NCBI GenBank assembly: GCA_016866385.1
Contig: VGMU01000002.1
Span: 43,171 to 107,170, forward strand
Direction of reading: 5' to 3'
Length of the DNA stretch: 64,000 nt
DNA from: Bacteroidota bacterium
GTDB taxonomy: Bacteria > Bacteroidota > Bacteroidia > Cytophagales > Cyclobacteriaceae
Positions 53,889 to 63,325 of the stretch are shown here, one piece after another (positions within the stretch are counted from its first letter, which is position 1; the number at the start of each line of letters is the position of its first letter). Below the pieces are notes generated by a model, which ran no database searches, was not told the DNA's origin, and worked only from the letters and a program-made list of their open reading frames with translations. The position numbers and the translations under genes were made by a program.

Positions 53889-56153
53889 TCAAGAAATTTC
53901 CCACTTAATGCGTAAGCTATTGCTCACCACTGCTACAGAGCTCAGGGCCATGGCTGCGCTGGCGAGCATGGGGTTTAATAAATACCCAAACATAGGATAC
54001 AAAACACCTGCTGCAAGGGGTATTCCTAAGAGGTTGAAAGCAAATGCCCAAAATAAATTTTGCCGAATTCCTATCACCGTACTTTTAGATAAGCGTAAAG
54101 CTTGAGGTATTTTGGTTAAATCTGAACTCATAAGGGTAATCTTGGCAATGTCTAGGGCTATGTCTGAACCTTTTCCCATAGCCATACTCACATCCGCTTG
54201 GGCCAATGCCTCTGCATCATTGATTCCATCCCCTGCCATGGCTACTACCTGACCTTGTTCCTGAAGCCTTCGAATAAAGTTATATTTATCTTCTGGCATA
54301 CATTCCGATTGAAACTGGCTAATTTCCAATTGCTGCGCTATTGCTCTCGTTGGATTAAGTTGATCTCCAGAAAGAAGAAAAATTTCTATCCCCATCTTTT
54401 TTAAATCGGCTATCGCCTCTTTCGCATTTTGTTTTACCTGATCTTCAATCCCAACCAGAGCTAGTATTTGCGTTTCATTACTTAGGCATATAATCGTTTG
54501 CGCCTTTTCTTCCCAATTTTTTACCAATTCAGCACAAGTGTCAGTCCACGACACTCCTTGAGAAATGACCCATTTTTTACTTCCAAGAAAATAGGTTGTA
54601 CCTGCAATTTTACCTGTAATTCCAGATCCAGGAATATTCTCAAATTCTTCAACCTCTAAAAAGGGAAGATTTTTATGTACTACATAGGATATAAGCGCTT
54701 CAGCCAAAGGATGACTAGATTTTCTTTCCAAAGCCAGGAGCAAAGAAGAAGGATTTAGAAATTGAGAGGAGCTGACTTCCGGATTTTCCCAGTAATTGCT
54801 AACTCTAGGTTTACCCTCGGTCAATGTTCCTGTCTTGTCTACCACCAGAGAAGTAACTCGGTATCCCAGTTCTAAACTTTCTGCATCTTGAATAAGAATT
54901 TGTTGTTCTGCAGCCTTTCCCATCCCCACCATCAAGGCAGTAGGTGTAGCCAAGCCTAGGGCACAAGGACAAGCTATTACCAATACAGATACTGCAGATA
55001 ACGTACCGTAAGACACTGCGTTTTCTCCTCCAAAAACCATCCAGCATCCAAAGGTTATTACAGAAGTTAGGATGACAAGGGGAACGAATATGGCTGAAAT
55101 TTTATCCACCATACGCTGAACAGGGGCCTTACTATTTTGGGCTTGTTGAACCCTTTGAATAATCTGAGCGAGTAGGGTAGTGCTACCTACTTGTTGAGCA
55201 AGGATTTCTAGACTACCCTTCTGGTTTATTGTCCCGGCAAAAACTCGGGACCCGAGCACCATTTCTACGGGCAAGTATTCTCCGCTGAGCATGCTCTCAT
55301 CTACATAACTTGTTCCAAAGACTACTTGGCCATCAACTGGAATTTTTTCTCCAGGTTTTACCAGAACCCTATCTCCTATTTTTACTTCCTCTAGAGGGAT
55401 CTCTTCTACCTGATCTGGAAGAATTCGGGTAAAGGTTTTGGGTTGCAGACCAATTAATTTTTTTAAGGCTGTACCCGTTTTACTTTTAGCTCGCTCTTCT
55501 AACGTTTTTCCCAAAGAGACAAATACCAATATCACCGAAGCTGATTCAAAATAGACATGGGAATGTAGTCCTTTGACGTGCCAATACTCTGGAAAAAAGG
55601 TATTGAAGCAAGAAAACACAAATGATATCAAGGTGCTAAGGGCTACCAAGGTGTCCATGGTGGCTCTACCATGTCTAGCTTGCTTTATTGCTCTGAGGTA
55701 GAAATGTCCACCATAATAAAAAAGTATGGGAACGCAAAGCACCATGCTTATCCATCGTCCAGGAACCCAATCCATAAAAAACATACCCAAAATAAAGACA
55801 GGTAACGTTAGGATGGCAGCAGCTATGGTCTGGCTTTTAAGATGTAAGTAGGTGTTTTCCTGAATTTCAAAGACCGCTTGATTTACTTCTTTTTGGGTTA
55901 AAATCAACCCATATCCCAGTTCTTGAAGCGCCTGATCCAATCCTTCTTCCGTTATGCTCTCGTCCCAGACGATTTGAACGGTGGATGTAGCAAAATTTAC
56001 CTGAGCTTCTTGAACACCCTGGGTATGGGCAAGGATGGTTTCTACGCTAGATGCACAGGCGGCACAGCTCATCCCCGTCAGGGGAAAAGTTCTACGATGA
56101 ACGCGGGTTGGTTCAGTGGGCATAGCGATGAACAAGAGAGAGCTATATACCAT
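53889..56153 (-). CDS. copA: Copper-exporting P1B-type ATPase CopA
   Basis: 754 residues. N-terminal HMA domain with [12 protein letters not shown] (27-38), eight-helix membrane part with the metal-selecting CPC motif in [18 protein letters not shown], phosphorylation motif [20 protein letters not shown] (conserved HP), actuator [13 protein letters not shown] and hinge [21 protein letters not shown]. Pumps Cu(I) from cytoplasm to periplasm, feeding the Cus system. ATG 56153 is used; ATG 56123 ([11 protein letters not shown]) would remove a hydrophobic 10-residue prefix and is quite possible. It is 138 bp upstream of the chaperone gene. Confidence 0.96.
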   Translation of the reverse strand: MVYSSLLFIAMPTEPTRVHRRTFPLTGMSCAACASSVETILAHTQGVQEAQVNFATSTVQIVWDESITEEGLDQALQELGYGLILTQKEVNQAVFEIQENTYLHLKSQTIAAAILTLPVFILGMFFMDWVPGRWISMVLCVPILFYYGGHFYLRAIKQARHGRATMDTLVALSTLISFVFSCFNTFFPEYWHVKGLHSHVYFESASVILVFVSLGKTLEERAKSKTGTALKKLIGLQPKTFTRILPDQVEEIPLEEVKIGDRVLVKPGEKIPVDGQVVFGTSYVDESMLSGEYLPVEMVLGSRVFAGTINQKGSLEILAQQVGSTTLLAQIIQRVQQAQNSKAPVQRMVDKISAIFVPLVILTSVITFGCWMVFGGENAVSYGTLSAVSVLVIACPCALGLATPTALMVGMGKAAEQQILIQDAESLELGYRVTSLVVDKTGTLTEGKPRVSNYWENPEVSSSQFLNPSSLLLALERKSSHPLAEALISYVVHKNLPFLEVEEFENIPGSGITGKIAGTTYFLGSKKWVISQGVSWTDTCAELVKNWEEKAQTIICLSNETQILALVGIEDQVKQNAKEAIADLKKMGIEIFLLSGDQLNPTRAIAQQLEISQFQSECMPEDKYNFIRRLQEQGQVVAMAGDGINDAEALAQADVSMAMGKGSDIALDIAKITLMSSDLTKIPQALRLSKSTVIGIRQNLFWAFAFNLLGIPLAAGVLYPMFGYLLNPMLASAAMALSSVAVVSNSLRIKWEIS

Positions 56154-56279
56154 ACGGCAAACTCAACTCAGTGATCCTACAACACGCAGGAATTAGGAGT
56201 GGTTCACGAATTAAAATAAAATGAGCCTAAGGCTAACAGCTTAGTCGGGCAGTTGGACAAGGATTTATTTTCTATCCAA

Positions 56280-56963
56280 CTAGAGTTCTAATATGCGCTG
56301 TATGTCTTTTGCCAGGCCAAAAAGAACGAGAACATCTCCCGATTGAATTTTTGTACTTCCGTTGACTACTCCTACCACCTTTTTGATAATTGATTTTTTA
56401 CCCAGCATGTTGGTTCGTTCAATTTCGTGGATGATGGTAATCACGCTGACTTTATACTCTCTTCTCAGATTGGTTTCTTCCAAGGTCATGCCAACGTATC
56501 GCTCTGGGGTTTTTACTTCGATGACATTATAGTCGTCTGAGATATCAAGAGAATCCAGCACATTCTTCATTTGTAGCCTTTTCGCCATGCGTTCAGCGGA
56601 ATCTTCTTCTGGATGAACAATTTCTGAGACTCCAATTGCCTTGATGACTGTTTCGTGCACGTCATTAATTGATCTACTAATCAAGCGGGTCACGTTGAGC
56701 TGTTTAAAAATGGCTGTTACCATGATTGAAGCGCCTACGTTCTCTCCAATGGTGATGATCACGGCATCACAATCCTTGTAGGGTAGAGTTTTGACTGTTT
56801 CCGCATCCGTGGCATCCATCAAGATTGCATGGGTGATTTTGTCTTTTATCTGCTCGATTTTAACCTCGCTAGAATCTACCCCAATAACTTCATGACCCAA
56901 TTCGGTCAAACGGGCGGCTAAAAAGCCACCAAAATTACCCATACCTACAATAATGTATTTCAT
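56280..56963 (-). CDS. trkA: TrkA/KtrA-type K+ channel regulator (RCK protein)
   Basis: 227 residues. RCK N-domain with NAD(H)/ATP motif YIIVGMGNFGGFLAARLTELGHEVIGVD (in pieces; G-x-G-x-x-G), then a TrkA-C domain (VGMTLEETNLRREYKVSVITI, IQSGDVLVLFG). Cytoplasmic gate ring of the adjacent TrkH/KtrB channel; a single-RCK size matches KtrA. The start is 12 bp after the trkH stop, clear operon. Confidence 0.93.
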   Translation of the reverse strand: MKYIIVGMGNFGGFLAARLTELGHEVIGVDSSEVKIEQIKDKITHAILMDATDAETVKTLPYKDCDAVIITIGENVGASIMVTAIFKQLNVTRLISRSINDVHETVIKAIGVSEIVHPEEDSAERMAKRLQMKNVLDSLDISDDYNVIEVKTPERYVGMTLEETNLRREYKVSVITIIHEIERTNMLGKKSIIKKVVGVVNGSTKIQSGDVLVLFGLAKDIQRILEL

Positions 56964-56975
56964 AGTAACAATGTA

Positions 56976-58775
56976 TTAAGAAATAAAGACCCCTTCCTGA
57001 GGAAATTTATAGCGCAGGGAGCGGGTTTTTCGAATGAAAGCAACCAACACGGTCAGGGTACCTACCCTTCCCAAAAACATAATCAAGCAAATGACCAATT
57101 TAGAGCCTGTCGCTAGCTTTGCTGTGATTCCCAAACTCAAACCCACCGTAGCAAAGGCAGAAAATACTTCAAAGGCTACTTCTAAAATACCCAATTCAGG
57201 ATTAAAGAACAAAACCATAAATACCCCAAGTCCTATCACCAAAAAGGAAAGTAGAATCACCGCAAAAGCTTTTCTTACAGTTTCAGGATCAATTTGTCTA
57301 TTAAATACTTCCACACGATCCTTTCCCTTGGCAATACTCAAGGCATTTAGCACTGCCACGGCAAAGGTGGTGGTTTTAAGTCCACCCCCCGTAGAACCAG
57401 GGGAAGCACCTATCCACATCAAAATTAAGTAAATCAATACGGTGGGCAGAGCGAGTTGGGTCATGTCTACTGTATTGAATCCTGCGGTTCTTGGGGTAAC
57501 GGAACCAAAAAAGGCAGTGACTATTTTTCCATAGCCATCAAGGCCTGCAAGGGTTTGCTGTTGTTCAAAAATCCAGTACGTTACAAAGCCTATGAACAGC
57601 AATAGTAGGGTGGTCACCGTGGTTAAACTCGTGTTGATATTGAAAACTCTAGGCGTATGGTGATAAAAGGAATCTTTTTTAGTCCAGATATTGAACCAAT
57701 TTTGACAAATTCTTTTGGTCACTTGCGCATAGGACACGATTACTGGGAAACCTATTCCTCCTACTATAATGGTGATCGCCAGAAGTAGATGTACGTGGTA
57801 TTCGGTGCGAAAGCCTACTTCGTAAAGGCCATTGGTAAGGGTAGAGAATCCAGCATTACAAAAGGCAGAAATGGAATGAAAAATAGAGAAGAAGAGTTGC
57901 TCTGATGTGGATGCGAAAAGACTATCGTCCACCACAAAAAATATTCCTATACTCATTAGTAATTCAAATCCAATGGTAAAGAGAATAATTTTGATCAGGG
58001 TGGAGCCTACTTTTCCAATATTGTCTTCATTGATATAGTCCTTAAGAAAAAGCTGACTCTGTAAGGATTGTCCACCTTTAAAAAAGAATCCAAAAAAGCT
58101 GGTAAAGGTCATCATGCCTAATCCTCCGATTTGGATAAGTAACATCAAGATAGTCTTGCCCATTCCCGTAAAGACGGTAGCTGTATCGACTACGATTAAA
58201 CCAGTCACACAAACGGCAGAAGTGGCGGTAAATAGGGCATCAATCCAAGAAATACCTCCTACGGTCGCATTGGGTAGCTTTAGCAAAAGGGTGCCTATAA
58301 CGATCACCAGCAGGAAGCTAAGGATAAAAATTAATGCCGGATGAATAGACATTTTATTTATTCCCAGGCTCAAACGACTCATTTCAATAAAAAAAAGTAG
58401 AAATATAAGAAAGTTGGTAATTAGGTTTTCGTATGCTTGCAAGTCTTGCCAATTTTCCAACCACCCAAACTCAATAGCTGCTGTAAAATGTAAATAGAGG
58501 ATAAGAAAAACCTCTAAATTCAGGCGTTTGGTACTCGATTCTTTGTAAATAAAAATCAGCCTGTAAAGATAGGTTTGTCCCAAAATCACCAGTATAATTC
58601 CATAAAAAAAGGAGTGAATGGAGATAATCTCTTGATCAGGAAAACCTAAATCGATGATCCAGACCATAAAAATCAGCAAGGTAGATATTACCCGAGTGAG
58701 GCTATTTGTCTTTTTTACCCACTGAAGGGCCAAAATTTGTTTGTCCGGATTTTTAAATAGCCCAGAGTAGCTCAT
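56976..58775 (-). CDS. trkH: TrkH/KtrB-family potassium uptake channel
   Basis: 599 residues, four M1-P-M2 repeats with selectivity-filter glycines such as SAVCVTGLIVVDT, FCNAGFSTL, TPRTAGFNTVD and FATVGLSLGIT. An extra hydrophobic N-terminal stretch (about 130 residues, three to four helices) precedes the core. Moves K+ (with Na+/H+ dependence) across the inner membrane, gated by TrkA, encoded just downstream. Confidence 0.94.
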   Translation of the reverse strand: MSYSGLFKNPDKQILALQWVKKTNSLTRVISTLLIFMVWIIDLGFPDQEIISIHSFFYGIILVILGQTYLYRLIFIYKESSTKRLNLEVFLILYLHFTAAIEFGWLENWQDLQAYENLITNFLIFLLFFIEMSRLSLGINKMSIHPALIFILSFLLVIVIGTLLLKLPNATVGGISWIDALFTATSAVCVTGLIVVDTATVFTGMGKTILMLLIQIGGLGMMTFTSFFGFFFKGGQSLQSQLFLKDYINEDNIGKVGSTLIKIILFTIGFELLMSIGIFFVVDDSLFASTSEQLFFSIFHSISAFCNAGFSTLTNGLYEVGFRTEYHVHLLLAITIIVGGIGFPVIVSYAQVTKRICQNWFNIWTKKDSFYHHTPRVFNINTSLTTVTTLLLLFIGFVTYWIFEQQQTLAGLDGYGKIVTAFFGSVTPRTAGFNTVDMTQLALPTVLIYLILMWIGASPGSTGGGLKTTTFAVAVLNALSIAKGKDRVEVFNRQIDPETVRKAFAVILLSFLVIGLGVFMVLFFNPELGILEVAFEVFSAFATVGLSLGITAKLATGSKLVICLIMFLGRVGTLTVLVAFIRKTRSLRYKFPQEGVFIS

Positions 58776-58792
58776 TTCTTTCGATCTTGCGT

Positions 58793-58829
58793 CAAATGTA
58801 CAGGAGATTGCATCGAATTTCCACTAAAA
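58793..58829 (-). promoter_or_regulatory. Promoter of trkH-trkA (TACATTTG -7 box)
   Basis: CAAATGTA at 58793-58800 is TACATTTG on the minus strand, a full TAnnTTTG match, 17 bp upstream of the ATG. A T-rich -33-like segment is at about 58823-58829. Confidence 0.5.
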
Positions 58830-58966
58830 ACTGATTTATTAATTTGGTAAAAGCTAAGAAATTCTACTGCGGATGACAAATCAAAAGGTATGCTTAATTT
58901 TTTAAATATGATAAATCATTTTTCTTCAGAAAGCCTTAACTTTAAGTAAAACTAACCTTATTCCTT

Positions 58967-59197
58967 ATGAAACATGTTAGAATTACTTTAGCTAGTCTGC
59001 TTATGCTAGGATTTTTGTTTTCCACCTTGATGTCCTCTTGTGGTGCTAAAAAGGAGGAAGCCAAGGAAGAAACTCCAACTGAGCAGAGTGGGGAGCATCC
59101 CGAAGGTGGAGAGCATCCCGAAGGTGGAGAACATCCAGAGGGTGGAGAACATCCTAGCAAGGATGATTCTAAAGCTAATGCAGATGCGAATAGTTAA
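58967..59197 (+). CDS. Small repeat-containing lipoprotein (GEHPEG repeats)
   Basis: 76 residues. The N-terminus ends in a lipobox-like LMSSC (Cys25), then a Lys/Glu-rich linker and GEHPEG repeated three times plus GEHP, then an acidic/Asn tail. No known domain. Mature protein is hydrophilic, with regularly spaced histidines, so a metal-binding or spacer role is conceivable but unproven. Starts 191 bp from trkH, divergent; a near -7 box (TAACTTTA) lies upstream. Confidence 0.75.
   Translation: MKHVRITLASLLMLGFLFSTLMSSCGAKKEEAKEETPTEQSGEHPEGGEHPEGGEHPEGGEHPSKDDSKANADANS
59090..59155 (+). repeat. 18-bp tandem repeat encoding GEHPEG
   Basis: Three full copies plus 12 bp of an 18-bp unit, inside the small lipoprotein gene. 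Copies differ at synonymous sites only (GAG/GAA, CCC/CCA). Confidence 0.88.
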
Positions 59198-59204
59198 ACG
59201 AAAG

Positions 59205-59229
59205 AGCCTCTGAATGAGGCTTTTTTTTT
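59205..59229. terminator. Terminator between lipoprotein and transglutaminase genes
   Basis: AGCCTC (59205-59210) and GAGGCT (59216-59221) with a 5-nt loop, then a T-run of about eight; upstream A-rich bases extend the pairing. Ends the plus-strand lipoprotein gene; the minus-strand gene stops at 59228. Confidence 0.72.
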
Positions 59230-60574
59230 AAGAATTTCTTTTAAAGGTAAAGTAGGTCGTTGCTTTTATTTCTTTTCCATCCACTTCTAAATAGGGATAA
59301 GCCAAAAAATTAATTGGTCCTTGAGAAGGACTTGGATTAAATACTAAATCTCTCCCTCTAGTAAATTCAATTCTATTGGCAGGATGCCTCCCAAAATAGT
59401 AGGTAGCCAAAGCGGTATACTTATTGGCTTCGCTGATGTCAATGGGCCACCATTTTCCTTCTGCATAAAATTCAGCCCAACAGTGGTACCCATCAATTCC
59501 TCCTTCGTTTCTATCTGATGGGATTGAAGCTCCGATGGCAAATCGAGCAGGAATTCCCACAGATCTTGCCAAGGAGATGAAATAGGAGTGAAATTCAGAA
59601 CAGTTGCCTGTTTTGGAATCACAGGCATAATTGGAATCCCCCTTTCCATATGCACCAAATTTCATATAACGCATGTTATCTATAATATAATCGTAAAGGG
59701 AACGAGCCTGGACCAAATGAGAATCTTTTAATTTGGGCCCCAAAACTTCTTTAGCGATTTGTTCAAATCTTCCTCCCACAGGCATTAGGGTGTTTCCTGC
59801 CAAATACAGTGCTGGATCAGGTTTTTCAGCGTCGTATGGCCCTTTTTCTTTTCTTTGCACTTCGTAGGTGAGTTCTAAGGTCTTGCCACTATCCTCAGGG
59901 CCTAAATTCATAAATAATGCTTCATTTCTATGAATAGGATCTTTCAATGCCGATGATTTTATCGGTACTGATTTTTTCAGAAGTTCTACTTGCTGGAATT
60001 CATCAGAAATAGGAACAGGCATCCAGAGTCGGGCAGGGCCGGAAAAATCAGGTAAGATTACCGTGTATGTAAATTCAAAATTATCTTTTCCTTCAATGAC
60101 TCCCAGTAAGGAATTATCTGCTTGTTCCAAAGGTACTTGATACCAGGTTTTGTCTTCCTTCTGTTTCCAGCTGTAATAGGGTTTTCCATTGAGTTTGTGA
60201 ACAGAGGTCTGGGTAATACTCATTTTCCCTGGGATACCAGACATGAAAAAGTCAACGTCGTAAACATCTCCTTTTTCGTCCACTAGATCTACACAAGCAA
60301 AATGACGCTCAGGCCCGAGATTAGATAGGTACTCCGTATGTACCCGTACCAATTTCATCTTGAGGTCATGATTTTGATCTTTGACGGGAAAAAAACCATC
60401 GTTTGACTCCGTTTCTTTATCAATATATTTCTTTATTTCTTGCTCTATTTCAGGGATTGAAATTTCTTGGGAGAGCATTTGCTCCTCTTTTATCTCCGAG
60501 GAGCTATTGCAGGAAATTATTCCAAAACCTAATAATACTAGTAAATTGATTTTAAGATATTTAATCCCTTTCAT
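59228..60574 (-). CDS. Transglutaminase-like lipoprotein
   Basis: 448 residues. Lipobox IIS-C22 (MKGIKYLKINLLVLLGFGIISC). Residues ~25-200 have no named domain. The transglutaminase-like core at about 290-400 has the triad: Cys in SKTGNCSEFHSYFISLARSVGIPARF (in pieces), His in DGYHCWAEFYAEGKW and Asp in WPIDISEA. In bacteria this fold mostly gives peptidases or amidases rather than cross-linkers. Anchored in the cell envelope; substrate unknown. Confidence 0.87.
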   Translation of the reverse strand: MKGIKYLKINLLVLLGFGIISCNSSSEIKEEQMLSQEISIPEIEQEIKKYIDKETESNDGFFPVKDQNHDLKMKLVRVHTEYLSNLGPERHFACVDLVDEKGDVYDVDFFMSGIPGKMSITQTSVHKLNGKPYYSWKQKEDKTWYQVPLEQADNSLLGVIEGKDNFEFTYTVILPDFSGPARLWMPVPISDEFQQVELLKKSVPIKSSALKDPIHRNEALFMNLGPEDSGKTLELTYEVQRKEKGPYDAEKPDPALYLAGNTLMPVGGRFEQIAKEVLGPKLKDSHLVQARSLYDYIIDNMRYMKFGAYGKGDSNYACDSKTGNCSEFHSYFISLARSVGIPARFAIGASIPSDRNEGGIDGYHCWAEFYAEGKWWPIDISEANKYTALATYYFGRHPANRIEFTRGRDLVFNPSPSQGPINFLAYPYLEVDGKEIKATTYFTFKRNS

Positions 60575-60595
60575 AGTATAGTTTTACTTTAATAA

Positions 60596-61357
60596 TTAAC
60601 CTATGCCCCAATTAAGTAGAAGATAAAATAAAGAAGGGCAAACCAAGCAGCCCAAACCCGTATAGAAGGTGGCAGTCACAGCTCCATAGGGAACTAAGGT
60701 AGGATCTGTAGCCGCTAAGCCTGCCGCAACGCCACTAGATGTACCCATAATCCCTCCAAAAGCCATTGCGGCGCCAGGTGAATCTAAACCAATTTTTTTT
60801 GCCAATACGGGAGTTAAAATGGTTACAGTAATGGTTTTTACCACACCAGTACCTATACTTAAGGCAATTACCTCCGAACTTGCTCCCAAAGCTCCACCTG
60901 TAACAGGTCCTACAATATAGGTACACGCTCCAGCTCCTAGGGTACAAAGACTGATTGCATCTCGGTATCCTAAACTCCAGCCAAGGATAACTCCCGCACT
61001 AAAAAATACAGCTATTCCTAAAATCAGAGAGACTAATCCCAGAACACCACTTTTTCGAATCAAGAGAAAGCTAGCTCCAGCTGCTGTGGCAACGATTGCA
61101 AAATCCCTAAACATCGAACCTCCTAAGAAGGCCAATCCGTTAAATAGAGGTAAATCCGCAAGACCTTGTTTTCCATCTGCCCATACTCCACCCAAGTACC
61201 CAAAAACCAAGGCAATTCCTATGGCTATGGCAGAACCAGGTATTTTTGAAGCAAAAACCTTTTTAGAAAGAATATCTGTGGCCCAGGTCAGTAAACCTAC
61301 CCAGAGTAAAGCGAAAATCAGCCCATTTTTTTCTATTAAAGACAAAATTGATTCCAT
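60596..61357 (-). CDS. madM: Malonate transporter subunit MadM
   Basis: 253 residues from ATG 61357, almost wholly hydrophobic with about eight or more helices. Blocks KIPGSAIAIGIALVFGYLGG, FLGGSMFRDFAIVATA, GAGACTYIVGPVTGGALGASSEVIALS (in pieces) and GGIMGTSSGVAAGLAATDP are those of MadM. Works with MadL to import malonate, probably with a cation. The frame extends upstream through madL, but this start is 2 bp after the madL stop and fits family length. Confidence 0.9.
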   Translation of the reverse strand: MESILSLIEKNGLIFALLWVGLLTWATDILSKKVFASKIPGSAIAIGIALVFGYLGGVWADGKQGLADLPLFNGLAFLGGSMFRDFAIVATAAGASFLLIRKSGVLGLVSLILGIAVFFSAGVILGWSLGYRDAISLCTLGAGACTYIVGPVTGGALGASSEVIALSIGTGVVKTITVTILTPVLAKKIGLDSPGAAMAFGGIMGTSSGVAAGLAATDPTLVPYGAVTATFYTGLGCLVCPSLFYLLLNWGIG

Positions 61358-61359
61358 AC

Positions 61360-61716
61360 CTACTGAGGTTTGATGGTTTTGATTAAAACAAAAAATACCC
61401 CAAAGGCTAATACTACAGGAAAAATTCCAGACAAAAGGGCTAAGATTCCTGAGGAAACTGCAGATTTTACATTTAAGCTCGCCGCCATGGCCAGGACAAT
61501 GGGAATATAGAGTTTGTTCCAAAAATCGATGCCAAATGCAAATTCCTCTGTCCAAACTCCTTTCTTTTCTAAGAATTCTTTCAGGAGCAATAGATATATC
61601 ATGGCAAATCCCACACCACCAACATTGGATTCAATCCCTAGGAGCAATCCAAGTAAATCTCCACATAGCATTCCAAAAAGAAAACAGATGGCAAGTAAGG
61701 CAAGTCCTTTGATCAT
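61360..61716 (-). CDS. madL: Malonate transporter subunit MadL
   Basis: 118 residues, four predicted helices. LALLAICFLFGMLCGDLLGLLLGIESNVGGVGFAMIYLL (in pieces) is the MadL signature, followed by FWNKLYIPIVLAMAASLNVKSAVSSGILALLSG (in pieces). Small partner of MadM. Gap of 4 bp to matB and 2 bp to madM: a tight operon. Confidence 0.9.
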   Translation of the reverse strand: MIKGLALLAICFLFGMLCGDLLGLLLGIESNVGGVGFAMIYLLLLKEFLEKKGVWTEEFAFGIDFWNKLYIPIVLAMAASLNVKSAVSSGILALLSGIFPVVLAFGVFFVLIKTIKPQ

Positions 61717-61720
61717 AGGG

Positions 61721-63214
61721 TTAGTTTAAAGTCTCGCTAAAGTATTTTTTTACTTCATTTTTTACCACTTTCCCCATAGCATTTCGAGGAAGTTCCTCTA
61801 GAATACGAATAAGTTTTGGAATTTTGTAGGAGGGAAGTTGGCTTTTCAACCATTCCTTGATTTCTGAAATGGAATTTAGCTCGGAGGAAACAATTCCTGC
61901 GGCTACTTTTTCACCCCATTCTTCGTCTGCTATCCCAACTACCGCGCAATCTATTACTTGGGGATGCTTTCGGAGTACTTCCTCGATTTCCAAGGCGGAA
62001 AGTTTGTATCCCCCTGATTTGATGATATCTACCGAATCCCGTCCTAGAATTTTATAATATCCCCTTTCTATGCAGGCAATATCACCTGTTTTGAACCAAC
62101 CGTCTTGAGTAAAGGATTTCTTGGTGGCATCAGGTTTTTGCCAATACTTAGCAAACACGGAGGGTCCTTTCACTTGAATTTCTCCTGCTTCTCCAGGCAG
62201 TATGTCTTGATTTTGTTCGTTGACCAAACGTACTTCTACTCCTGGGAGAGGCATCCCGATATACCCCGCTCTCCTCTTGCCTCGGTACGGATTGCTAATC
62301 GCCATGCCAATCTCTGTCATTCCGTAGCGCTCCAAGAGGTAATGCCCAGACACTTGTTGCCATCGCTCCATGACAGATTGAGGCAATGCAGCAGAACCCG
62401 ACACCATCAGCCTCATCCTTTTCATAGAAGTTCGCAGGGCATTTTTTCTTGTTTCTGAATAAGAGTCAAATTCTGAAATTAACTTGAAATAAATAGTAGG
62501 CACAGCCATAAATACACTCAGATTTCCTTTTAAAAAGATATCAAAGACTTGATTTGCCTCAAAGGGATGAAGAAATTCTAAGGTTGCACCCGCACAGAGT
62601 GCACAAGAAACGATGTTGATGAGTCCATGCACGTGGTGCAAGGGGAGAAGGCAGAGGGTATGATCTTTTTCTGTCCATTCCCAAGCGTGGATCAAGGTCC
62701 TAATTTGAGATTCAAGGGTGGCATGGGTACTCAATACTCCTTTGGGTAGACTGGTAGTCCCAGAAGTATAGAGAATCAACGCCCCTCGGTCTAAAGAAAG
62801 TGTTGGGAGGGAAGATTTGCCTTGCCGCAAAGGAATATCGTCTAAAAGAAGTAGGGGCAATCCCTTTTCCTTTGCATAGGAATCCAAAACCTTGTCATGA
62901 TTTCGATCTACTATCAGACAGGAAGCCTGACTATCCTCTATGACATATGCTAATGAGGGTAATGGGTAGCTTAGGCAAAGGGGAACTGCAATCCCTCCAG
63001 CTCTCCAAATGGCCCATTGGGTAGCCACAAAAGCAAACCCTGGGTCAACAAGGAAGGCAATTCGAGCTTGATTTAAGTCTCCCTTTTCTTGCAGCAAGTG
63101 ATTGGCTACTTGGGCACTTCTTTCCCAAAGTTTTCCATAGGTATGTTCCCCAAGATGGTCCAGGATACCAATTTTCTCTGGGAAACGAAGGGCGTTATGG
63201 AACAGGGAGATCAC
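61721..63214 (-). CDS. matB: Malonyl-CoA synthetase, MatB/ACSF3-like
   Basis: 497-residue acyl-CoA synthetase of the AMP-binding family, GTG start at 63214 (no in-frame ATG nearby). ATP loop YTSGTTSLPKGVL (about 150-162), LLPLHHVHGLI, ERYGMTEIGMAISNPYRG (about 294-311), hinge GDIACIERGYYKILGRDSVDIIKSGGYKLSALEIE (in pieces), and the catalytic Lys in PRNAMGKVVK. RYGMTEIGMA plus SVDIIKSGGYKLSALE is very close to the ACSF3/MatB type, which uses malonate or methylmalonate. Cytoplasmic; the madLM genes next door supply substrate. Exact substrate inferred. Confidence 0.88.
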   Translation of the reverse strand: MISLFHNALRFPEKIGILDHLGEHTYGKLWERSAQVANHLLQEKGDLNQARIAFLVDPGFAFVATQWAIWRAGGIAVPLCLSYPLPSLAYVIEDSQASCLIVDRNHDKVLDSYAKEKGLPLLLLDDIPLRQGKSSLPTLSLDRGALILYTSGTTSLPKGVLSTHATLESQIRTLIHAWEWTEKDHTLCLLPLHHVHGLINIVSCALCAGATLEFLHPFEANQVFDIFLKGNLSVFMAVPTIYFKLISEFDSYSETRKNALRTSMKRMRLMVSGSAALPQSVMERWQQVSGHYLLERYGMTEIGMAISNPYRGKRRAGYIGMPLPGVEVRLVNEQNQDILPGEAGEIQVKGPSVFAKYWQKPDATKKSFTQDGWFKTGDIACIERGYYKILGRDSVDIIKSGGYKLSALEIEEVLRKHPQVIDCAVVGIADEEWGEKVAAGIVSSELNSISEIKEWLKSQLPSYKIPKLIRILEELPRNAMGKVVKNEVKKYFSETLN

Positions 63215-63325
63215 GAAAAGATTTTTATGAAATATAAAAAATTCAGACTCAAGTTGAAGCCCTTTGATGTAATTGTATTTTGACCAGGTTTTCCATGTTG
63301 GAAAAAGCTAAAAAATAACTTGAAA

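Noticed and set aside
56220..56279. Short inverted repeat GTTGGA/TCCAAC after trkA as terminator
   Set aside because: The 6-bp stem has a loop of about 17 nt and no T-run on the required strand.
60596..61555. Long N-terminal extension of madM overlapping madL
   Set aside because: The extension lies inside madL in another frame and has no family similarity; ATG 61357 gives the usual length.
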